64,000 bases of DNA, from NCBI GenBank assembly GCA_946811695.1, contig OX328128.1, positions 79,175,666 to 79,239,665 on the forward strand. Reading direction: 5' to 3'. Below are positions 55,905-64,000 of this stretch, in pieces. The DNA is from Gonocerus acuteangulatus (Eukaryota > Arthropoda > Insecta > Hemiptera > Coreidae). The number at the start of each line of letters is the position of its first letter. The stretch's first letter is position 1. The notes under the pieces are model-generated. The model saw only the letters and a list, made by a program, of their open reading frames with translations, made no database searches and had not been told where the DNA came from. The translations under genes were made by a program, and so were the position numbers.

Positions 55905-57860
55905 CTCTTATTATAGTTTTTAAAATTGAATCGCTGTATTATAAAAAATAATATATTGTAAGCTAAAATTTTAACTGAACAATTTTTTCTCTTTATCGAA
56001 CAAAACAATTAAAGAGTGAAAAAACCATAAATTTTATTTTTTCATGTGATAGTGTATACCTTTTAGAATAATAATAATAAAAAAAAATACTTTAGTGATT
56101 ATCTTTTTACCTCTTGATGATATTCCACTTAGTGTGGAACGCCATATTTAATTTTTTTAAAAATGTATTTTAACACTTTAAGATTTTTCAGACCATTTGT
56201 AATTAATTTACTGTTATATTATTTTTTTTCTGGCTTCCATATTTATTGAAGTACTGTAATAAAAAATGTCATCAACATTGGTTGATAAATAAAGTAGGTG
56301 TGATTTACATTCTAGAACTAAGTGCACTTCCTTTGTCCAATCGATGATAACTGCAAAATTTCAAATACTTTAGCAGGGCATAAAAGTAAACTATTTGAGA
56401 TTGAGAAAACTATTTTATATTCTTACTTATATCCACGAAAGGAATGAACACGCCAAGTTTCATTAAAATCTGAGATCATGGGATCCATGAAAGGAACGAA
56501 CATGCCAAGTTTCATTAAAATATGAGGTCATGGTTGTCAAATCCAATTTTTTGGGGGTTGATTTGATACGGAAAACCCCAAATGTTTAAATATCATGTCA
56601 CATATAGATGATTATATGTATTACATTAAAGAACTAAAAGTATTTAAATGATTAAAGTTCTGTACAGATCCATGGGTTCATGTTGGAGACTTAGTTTTTA
56701 TTAAGCAAATGCATGTGATAAAATGAAATTTTCAAATAAAAAAAAATCTACTATGGAAAACAAACGGGAACCTGCAAATCAACAGATCAAATACTTAATA
56801 TTTCAAATTACTTACTAATATATGATATTAATCCAAATTCTGAGAATATAAGGCTATGATTTAGATAAACAAAATTTTTGTATGTCACATATAGATGATT
56901 TTAGGTGGTACGGTAAAGAACCAAAAGTATTTAAATTATTAAAGTTTTGTACAGATCCATGGGTTCATGTTGAAGACATAGTTTTTTTTATGCAAATGCA
57001 TGTGATAAAATGCAATTTGCAAATAAAAAAAATCAACTATGGAAACACATCAAACTTAAAAAAATTGGTTAATGGCTTCTAGGAGCCCAGTGTTGTCCTA
57101 CATACATCTTCATCAGAAATTAAGAAAACTGATCTTATATGATATTATATGTCCAAATTCTGAGAATATAAAGAAAAAACTTTCGCAAAAAAAAAAAAAG
57201 AATGTTTTGTTGGTTGCCTAGGTGGAGATTACTCCACCTAGGCAGCGCTGGAAAGAAAATGGTGACTGTAAAGTCAACAGATCAAAAACTTAATATTTCA
57301 AATTACTTATTAATATATATTAGTCCAAATTCTAAGAATACGATGCTATAATTTAGACAAGCACAAATATTTTGCTAAAACTAAAAAGTTTTGGAAGTTA
57401 GATAAACAAAACAAACTTTAAAAAAAAAAAAAAATGGTTAATGGCTTCTAGGAGCCCAGTGTTGTCCTACATTTTCATCAGAAATTGATCTTATATGATA
57501 TTATTTGTCCAAATTCTGAGAATATAAGGCTATAATTTAGGTAAACATACAAAGATTAAAACTTAATAGTTTTGTTCACAAAAGAAAAACTTTTCACAAA
57601 AAAAGAAGAAACTTTTGTTGGCTTTCTAATCTCCAACTAGGCAACACTGGAAAGAAAATGGCGATTTCTGAGAATTCACTCTTCTGTAATTGACAGTTTC
57701 GAACTCGTTACTTCCGAACTGTGAAGCCTAGAAGATTTTGAGCTAGCCTAGGAGATTTCCCGTATCAATAAGTACATTTGTGCCAAGTTTGGTCCAAATT
57801 GGTCAAACGGTGTGGATTTGTATAAGGAACAAACAGACAGGTGATTTTTATATATATAGA
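55905..57860. other. intron with decayed repeats
   Basis: A 51-bp direct duplication at about 56437-56540 (aacgaacatgccaagtttca). Three diverged copies of a segment with gcaaatgcatgtgataaaat at 56690, 56980 and partly 57260. ggttaatggcttctaggagc, ccagtgttgtcctac appears at 57065 and 57435. 57735-57860 matches 32780-32910. Confidence 0.5.
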
Positions 57861-57867
57861 TTTTGAG

Positions 57868-57935
57868 AGCTCCTGAAGAGGCGCCATAAAAACGAGAAAC
57901 GTGTAGAGCAAAATAAAGGAGTAGTTAAGAAAGTG
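57868..57935 (+). mobile_element. Penelope-type terminal-repeat fragment with hammerhead core
   Basis: AGCTC, CTGAAGA, ggcgccataaaaacga, GAAAC, GTGTA, GAGC then aaaataaagga: the same arrangement as 46395-46435, with stem I kept and stem II lost. Confidence 0.5.
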
Positions 57936-58185
57936 TTTTGTTTGAAATTTGATCCTCTGCCACATATAAATATATTGGAAAAATAGGCCCACCATCTTAT
58001 AATAATTATTATTTCCGTAATCAAAAGTTCCTTATTATATTACAGTTGAACGAGGTCCTAAGTGATCCTCGCTGAGCTAAAGGAGAGCACTGTGGATTAA
58101 GTGGTGACCTCGTAAGAACTTTACCAATAAAATATATATCATTGAAAATAGATTGTTGACCATTGAGATTGTGAAGTTGTTTTGG

Positions 58186-58445
58186 TTACAGATAGGGGTT
58201 CGTATGTTAAATATAACTAAATTTTATAACAAAAAAAAAATGAGTGTCAGCTTGACATTCAAACCTTCTTCAGGGCTATGGACAAGAACAGTTTCATGTC
58301 TTGGAGGCAACACTTCTAAGGAAGGGAACTCTCTCCTCAATAGCCTTGAATATCAAGCCGAAACGTCGGCAAAAAATATAACTCATTTTTGTAATAAAAC
58401 TTAGTTTTTTATTTAACATACATTTGAACCCCGACTATCTACAAC
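58186..58445. mobile_element. inverted-repeat remnant, Penelope-type
   Basis: gttacagatagggg, ttcgtatgttaaat at the left; atttaacatacatttgaacc ccgactatctacaac at the right; arms of about 70 bp with indels. Inside are accttcttcagggc and caagccgaaacgtcgg, pieces of the CTGAAGA...GAAACGTC hammerhead-type pattern distributed over the two arms. Confidence 0.55.
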
Positions 58446-59006
58446 TTCTCATAAAAAGAACATAATTTTTCTTGTTGATAACATAATTTGTGTTATGATT
58501 TAACGCATTGACTGCTAACTACGTGATAACTTTAATTTAGTTTAAGTGGTGTTCCAAAATTCTGGCAAACAACGAGAAACCTTTTAGTTTGCTGAGTTAT
58601 TACCATTACCGCAACACCACCACCTTCTTCAACACTGAAATCCTGAAAGTGCTGTGTGTGTCATCCTCTTAACTAGTAATCATAGCTAACTCTCTCGAAA
58701 TTATACAAATCCACATCGACATTTATTAGTAAAGGGAAATTTGTTTAATAAAAGAAAAGAAGTAGAATAAATCTATAAAATATCTAACATTAAATATAAT
58801 AATTTCTGAAATAATTCCATAATTAACTATTAAATAAGTACAATTTTCTTTTCTTTTTTAATTTTATGTAATGGTAGTTCTATTTTTATTCTACTTATAT
58901 ATAGATATTTACAGAATTACCTTTGAAGTCTTCCTTGCTTTGAAGGATTTCAAGAATAAGATCAAGTTAAATATAATATAAATGTAATTGGGAGATGTGA
59001 ACTTAC
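58446..59006. other. intron sequence, nothing recognised
   Basis: End of the 8.8-kb V-ATPase intron next to the 59007 donor (GTAAGT at 59006-59001 on the minus strand). No element boundaries seen. Confidence 0.4.
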
Positions 59007-59226
59007 GCCCATGGGCAAGCGAGAGAGCCCACAACCTCAAATAGGAAGCGGTGTGTGAAATAGTACTCAGCACATATTCAACTGTATGGATCACTTGAAT
59101 AATTACAATCTCACTTGGAGGATCATTATCATGTTCACCACCTGGTCCTGCTTCGGTTTCTACGACACCAGTAGCTGTGCCATTTAGCACTTGCATTTCC
59201 GTACCGCTTGCTTGACCATTAGATCC
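59007..59226 (-). CDS. Vha100: V-ATPase subunit a, exon with the essential membrane arginine
   Basis: Acceptor ttgttggtag before 59226 and donor GTAAGT after 59007. Translation [20 protein letters not shown], an acidic loop [19 protein letters not shown], then [20 protein letters not shown] and [14 protein letters not shown]. [26 protein letters not shown] is the best conserved stretch of subunit a; its Arg (codon at 59035-59037) corresponds to the Arg needed for proton transfer with the c-ring. The exon ends one base into the Q codon, completed by the next exon. The loop before the helix is variable in the family. Confidence 0.97.
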
Positions 59227-59262
59227 CTACCAACAAACCAATCATGCATTGTTTAGCTATTC

Positions 59263-59478
59263 TATATAATCATATTTTTTTTTTCGTCTTTAACGGCGCA
59301 TCAACTATTTGGCTATTAGCGCCGGGCTATCTACAGGTTGCCACCCTTTTATAATGCCAACAGCACATGGTCGGTCACCCATTCAGGTACTGACCATGCC
59401 CGACGTTGCTTAACTTTGGTGATCTATGGGAACCGGTGTATTCAACATGGCTATGGCCGTTGGCTATATAATCATATT
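59263..59478 (-). mobile_element. 5S rRNA-derived SINE, copy 3, with 14-bp target duplications
   Basis: Element 59277-59464 between two perfect tatataatcatatt copies (59263-59276, 59465-59478). The minus strand begins gccaacggccatagccatgt and reads through the 5S internal promoter region (gaagttaagcaacgtcgggc), tataaaagggtggcaacc, ggcgctaatagccaaatagt and tgatgcgccgttaaa. In the intron just upstream of the exon at 59007-59226. Confidence 0.95.
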
Positions 59479-59479
59479 A

Positions 59480-60970
59480 TATTAAAAACCATGTATTAAA
59501 ATAGTAAGGTGATTTAGGGAGTGGCATCCACTCCCAAATGCCCTTAATCCTTTCATTGCTGGCGAATGATGCTTATCCGTCCAACTCCCTCCGTACGCTT
59601 GCCAATCTCTCCTGACCTGGGCCTTACTACCGTTTGACTCAGTTGTCTCTCTCAGCATCCTCTTGTTATATATTTGGAATTATTAACTTATAATGTCAAA
59701 TGTTCTCTATATTGGTAATTTTATACTAAACTTCTAAAGAAAATTTCTTTATATATAATAATTTTATACTAAAGAAAATTTCTATCATGGAAATGAATCT
59801 GAAGGAATACCCCAAGATCTTCGTTTGTGCTGAACATTTGCCTTATCTCTTCGTCAGACCAAAAACAAGGTGCATTGTCTCGTATCTAAGGAGGGTATTT
59901 ATACTGATCGCACTAAACAATATCCAAATTGTGTCTGAAAAATATAAACAGCAACAATACGGCTGGAGAGACAAATCTGAGTACTACCCGGCAAATAGGT
60001 GGCGAGGCACACCAGCTTCATCCTCCAACAATTATCCATAGCAATATCGATTGTAGGACTTTTTTTTTAGATATTAATATACTTGCACAATGTATAATTT
60101 CAATTAATATACAAATAAGATTACAGGGCTAATAGAGGCCGCGAATTAACTCGTGTGGGGCGACTAGGGCCCTGCAAGTTGAACACGAGTTAAATCGTTC
60201 AGAGCAACAAAAGGGCTAAGGACCTGTAAAATAGAAATGTCTGGGAAAAAACTAATTGGATGCATGAAAGACTTGAAACTTTATAATCTGATTTAGATAA
60301 TAGCTTTTTCAAAACTGTATATATTGTTTTTATTTATTTATTTTGTAAGAGTGGAATTATTTATTGCATAAGGGTTTCCTAGCATGGGTATGAATGTGTT
60401 GTGTGACGATATTTAATATGCGTGCGTTGAAATGTAAATATGTAAATACTCTTTAGGCCTAGATCTCTGTGTAATGTTAGTTCTAAAATATGTTAAAAGG
60501 AACTAACGCTCTTTGTACATAGTACCATTAGAGTTAGAATTAAGTCCTAGATAAACTAGGACCATATTTTATTAAAAGCCTTGTTACAATTGCTTCATCA
60601 TATGTTAAAAATGAATCAATTTTCAAAGGTGCTAATGATCCTAGCAGCTGATGCACCAACAAAAAACAAAAAAACTAAGCTAAGTTAGGTGATTACAAGT
60701 ATTTGTAATTATATCATAACTGTACAGGGTGTCAGAAAAATAATAGTAGTATAGTAGTTTGGCCAGATGAATCTCCAATGCGAGATCAGAAAAAATAACC
60801 CCATATTGAAGCGCAGAATTAACCTTAAAATGTTTTTCAAGGTCAATTTTTTTAATAGCATATTTCAAATGATAAGGAAGAAAAAAGTCAATGGCACCAT
60901 AGGTCAAAAATGGCTCCTTATGGTCAAAATGACCATTAACAACGTAAACCTGGGCCATTCCACTCCAATT
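59480..60970. other. intron; repeat fragments
   Basis: 60121-60225 is the second copy of the palindromic GAGTTAACTC repeat (cagggctaatagaggccgcg, agcaacaaaagggctaagg). Otherwise no recognised element; no exon. Confidence 0.45.
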
Positions 60971-61149
60971 GACATATCATCCCTACTATGTCTAACTATT
61001 GAATATGCAAAAACTCGTTTTTCAGATTCAAGACTTTGCTCTTGGATTGTGTATGATACAGCTAGTCGCAAATTGTCTCAACTCTAACCCATTTACAATA
61101 GCTTTTAATGAATGAATGAAAAGTTTTATTCTTATTCTGGAACAGAATA

Positions 61150-61735
61150 AGTCCCATAGGAATAATTTTGAAATTACAAAATAATTTTGAATTTTATGTA
61201 TAAACTTAAAAACTTATAAATGCTATCAGTATCAATATATAGCGTACAGATTCAATATAGACTAGGTGTTGGGGAGGGATAGAAGGTGGTAGAAGAGTCG
61301 GGATTTAAAGGTTTCTAGGTTGGTAGAATGGCGGACAAACGAAGGCAAGGAATTCCATAGCGAGGTGGCACGGGTGACGAATGATTTTTCGAATATTGCT
61401 GTTCGATGGGAAGGAATATAAAGATCGGAAGGACGAGATCGGGTATTACGGGAGTGAACCGAGGATTTAAATTTAAGAAGTTGAAAAATATAAGAAGGTC
61501 TACGGGATTGAATTACTTGGTAAAGGACTGAGCCGAGGACAAAGAGGGAATAGCCAATTTAGCTCCTGGTAGAAATGTGATATGTGGGAGTCTCTGAGGA
61601 TCTCGAGGATAAAACGAATGAAACAGTTCATGAGGCGTTTGAGTTTTGCCTCGAGATCGCCAGAAAGTCCACCGTACACCAAACAACCATAGTCAAACTG
61701 GGGGAATAATAGGGAAGTTACGAGGATGTATTAAA
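61150..61735 (-). pseudogene. 3' part of a non-LTR retrotransposon ORF
   Basis: Minus strand: FDYGCLVYGGLSGDLEAKLK, RLMNCFIRFILEILRDSHIS, HFYQELNWL, then after a frame change RNTRSRPSDLYIPSHRTAIF, EKSFVTRATSLWNSLPSFVR and STNLETFKSRLFYHL. This C-terminal LINE pattern (QxxxLRLI-like helix, ELNWL, ...LWNSLP...FKxxL) follows the RT domain in Jockey/CR1-type elements. Frameshifts make it dead. Confidence 0.8.
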
Positions 61736-61832
61736 TAAAGTATCGAATAAGACCATTTTTCAATATATTACTTGGTCAATGGATAGAATATGTTCGTTCT
61801 ATAGTTTGCTCCCATTTGCATATTCGATAGTT

Positions 61833-62034
61833 TGACATGGTAGGGACGATAGTTTGACATGGTAGGGACGATAGTTTGACATGGTAGGGACAATAGTTTG
61901 ATATGGTAGGGACGATAGGTTGACATGGTAGGGAGGATAGTTTGACATGGTAGGGACGATAGTTTGACATGGTAGGGACGATAGTTTGACATGGTAGGGA
62001 CGATAGTTTGACATGGTAGGGACGATATGAGACC
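61833..62034. repeat. 22-bp tandem repeat, about 9 units
   Basis: Units of gatagtttgacatggtaggg plus ac, with single-base variants (tgatatgg, gggagg, gataggttg). The unit equals the terminus of the surrounding inverted-repeat element. Confidence 0.95.
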
Positions 62035-62320
62035 CGATTTTGATACCTTTCTTTTTTTTTTTTTTACGTGTTCAACTAACATTGCCTTACGCAAAAATAC
62101 CTTGTTAGAATTTTTGAAAAAAGCATCTTCTAGTATAAAAAAATCATATCTACTTGGATAGCTGACAACAGAGAACTAACTAAAATGCATCAATTGTTCA
62201 ATACACATAAAGTTCACTAGTAAGTTAATTTATACATTTTACACTTTTTTGTGACCATTTAAAATTCATATGTTTAAAAACTTACAAATAGATTAAGAGT
62301 TGTACAAAAATCATATTTAC

Positions 62321-62434
62321 CAACTTGTGCGATTGGTTTTTTCTTTTGAAGTATATGATATAAATTGGCTTGCCGAAGAGCATTATTGGGATGCACACTG
62401 CAGCAATGGCTAAGAGGAGTTTTTGCACCATGTC
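62321..62434 (-). CDS. Vha100: V-ATPase subunit a, exon before the acidic loop
   Basis: 38 codons in phase 0 at both ends: acceptor ttttttccag, DMVQKLLLAIAAVCIPIMLF, GKPIYIIYFKRKNQSHKL, donor GTAAAT. The family has Q-x-x-L-x-LIAxxCVPxMLxxKPL at this point, a membrane helix followed by a short basic segment leading to the variable loop of the next exon. Earlier exons (about 600 residues) lie beyond the window or were not found in 62435-64000. Confidence 0.9.
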
Positions 62435-63234
62435 CTGGAAAAAATAAATAAATTACTTATTTCTATTGTACGTTTTGTACTATCTTAAGCATGAGATAAA
62501 ATTAAATGATGACAAAATGCCTGATTTTTCTTGTACTATTGTTATTACTAACAGATATAGCTCAATAGATAAAGCCTTGTAAGGCACAAAAAAAAACAAT
62601 TTCTTAAGAAAAAAACAAGATATTTTTTATGGTTCATGAAATTAGCTGAGTTAACTGGGGCTTAAATAAACCAACCCCACCCCAAAACACTATCTAGCCA
62701 AATTATTACAAAAATAAATTCTAGTTAATAATTATTAATAAGAACTAAAGTAAAAATATTACAGATCATGGCATTGAATATCCATAAAATGCACCCAAGT
62801 TAAATATTTTATAGGAAAGTTGAAGTGGCATCTATATCGTGCCAAAAGATCTTAGGCACGGTCGTTAAGCCTATGTAGCTTTCTAAGGTAAAAAAGCAAT
62901 TTTTCAAGAAAAAAACAAAATATTTATTATATGATTGAGAGGAGATCGTTGACCGTTGGTGATGCGAAGGTAGAATTTTTCAGAGAAATGATTACACATT
63001 CGTGGGGCATAGTTCTCCGTCTTCTCATCGGTAAACTGATTTTCATCATGTTAATTATATTCATCTTATTTATTTTATATCGGTATCTATGTCACCCATT
63101 AGACCAATATTAATCTACCTCTAATTTAAGCTCTAGCTGTAGCACACACTTACCAAATATATCACTCACCCTCTTCCATGTGTAATGTTTTTCTGGTTTT
63201 GACTTTTTGTTGTACATATATTCTGATATAATCG

Positions 63235-63285
<51 letters not shown>

Positions 63286-63840
63286 GCTAAATGAAAAGAG
63301 GCGTGAATAATACGACAAAAGTTTGAATTGTCATACAATACCCGAGTTTACTGAGGCTTCAATGAAGCAAAGAAAAAAAAAAGACAGAACCTATTGGCGT
63401 ATAACTATAGAGTACTATAGTATGAATGTTTACTATTTACCTGGTAAGGGTACATATATAAATCACATCGATCTTGTAGCGGTACATTGGCACTATTTTT
63501 GTCTTCTGGCTGTTTCATAAGCATCATATTAATAAACGTAATCAATATGTTTGGAGCACAGTGGATGCCGCGTTTGTGGTTAACTGCAAGTAAAACATTA
63601 CATAAATTATCTGCTACTGTTAATCTGTCAAAATCAAAGAATGCAAAGAGAACTCAAATTATTTTTGGTATGTTGATCATTTTCAATGGGTCACTATAAC
63701 ATGGCATACTAATCACTCAGAGTTGGAGATTCATTGGCCTTAAAAAAAAAAAAAAAGTCCCTTAAAATTTGTAATTAACCCTTTAACGCACAAAACTTTT
63801 CTTTTATAAAACAATTATTATTATGTGGAGATGTAATGAT
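62435..63840. other. presumed V-ATPase intron, no exon found
   Basis: AT-rich. A pure A run of about 46 bp at 63239-63284 has no recognisable SINE in front. Open frames at 62931 and 63323 (+) show no family motif. Confidence 0.4.
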
Positions 63841-64000
63841 TGGACAGGCGACCACTGGTGGACCAATGAGAAGCATCCGGGAACAGCCAATAGGAACGAG
63901 CGCTTGGCCGAGCACTCCCGACTTTGACCGAGGCACCCCGACATCAGCCTATGAATAGGGGCGTTCCTGCCCCTATTCATAGGAATTCCTGCTGGCCAGG
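63825..64000. other. GC-rich segment with CCAAT-like words and a perfect hairpin
   Basis: Contrasts sharply with the AT-rich flank. Contains gattgg (63838), gaccaatgag (63860) and agccaatagg (63887), and a 15-bp perfect inverted repeat cctatgaataggggc / gcccctattcatagg (63948-63962, 63969-63983) with a 6-nt loop. It could be a promoter-like segment or a transposon/LTR end; cut by the window edge. Confidence 0.4.

Larger units (their letters stand above)
60976..62034. mobile_element. inverted-repeat element with a tandemly amplified end
   Basis: Left end catccctactatgtctaact, attgaatatgcaaa; right end tttgcatattcgatagtttg, acatggtagggacgat. Same termini as the 231-bp element at 50281. The right terminus is expanded into the 22-bp array at 61833-62034. 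A LINE fragment (61150-61735) sits inside. Confidence 0.6.

Noticed and set aside
61768..62094. Repetitive minus-strand frames of 64-108 codons
   Set aside because: Produced by the 22-bp tandem array in all three frames.

Overview
This is eukaryotic nuclear DNA, almost certainly from an arthropod. It is AT-rich, has kilobase introns with GT-AG splice sites, poly(A)-tailed SINEs and many decayed transposons. It holds coding parts of only two cellular genes. The exact lineage cannot be told from the sequence.

Gene 1 (38246-43429, +) is a complete UBR1/UBR2-type N-end-rule E3 ubiquitin ligase of 1727 aa. It lies on one uninterrupted exon behind a clear splice acceptor at 38219/38220, with a poly(A) signal about 30 bp after the stop. 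Gene 2 (minus strand, 62434 down to 48881) is the last four coding exons of the V-ATPase 116-kDa subunit a, convergent with gene 1. Its 5' exons lie beyond the right edge of the window. Its introns (3.1, 8.8 and 1.0 kb) are filled with transposons.

The rest is repeats. 0-2.4 kb is a 48-bp minisatellite of 50 units. 2.4-8.8 kb holds SINEs, minisatellites and AT tracts. 8.8-12.5 kb is one large inverted-repeat element with two minisatellites in its centre. 13-19 kb holds a Penelope-like endonuclease fragment, a young SINE and a long-TIR foldback element. 19-27 kb holds a 5S rRNA-derived SINE inside a tandem array, a long-TIR element, a SINE with five copies of its tRNA box-A segment, and a 1.8-kb foldback. 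28-37 kb holds LINE and mariner fragments, two more SINEs and a second foldback with an 8-bp target duplication. 43.5-48.9 kb between the two genes holds an inverted Penelope-type terminal repeat pair with hammerhead-like motifs and a hAT-like insertion. 50-62 kb (introns of gene 2) holds pogo/Tigger, Harbinger-like, Penelope-like, SINE and LINE remnants.

The most interesting signals are: a modular SINE network in which 5S-headed and tRNA-headed SINEs share 3' segments; tail-only insertions that start exactly at a shared 3' hairpin; near-consensus hammerhead ribozyme motifs in a Penelope-like inverted pair; and a foldback family with perfect 8-bp target duplications. All family assignments come from motifs read by eye, without database searches.
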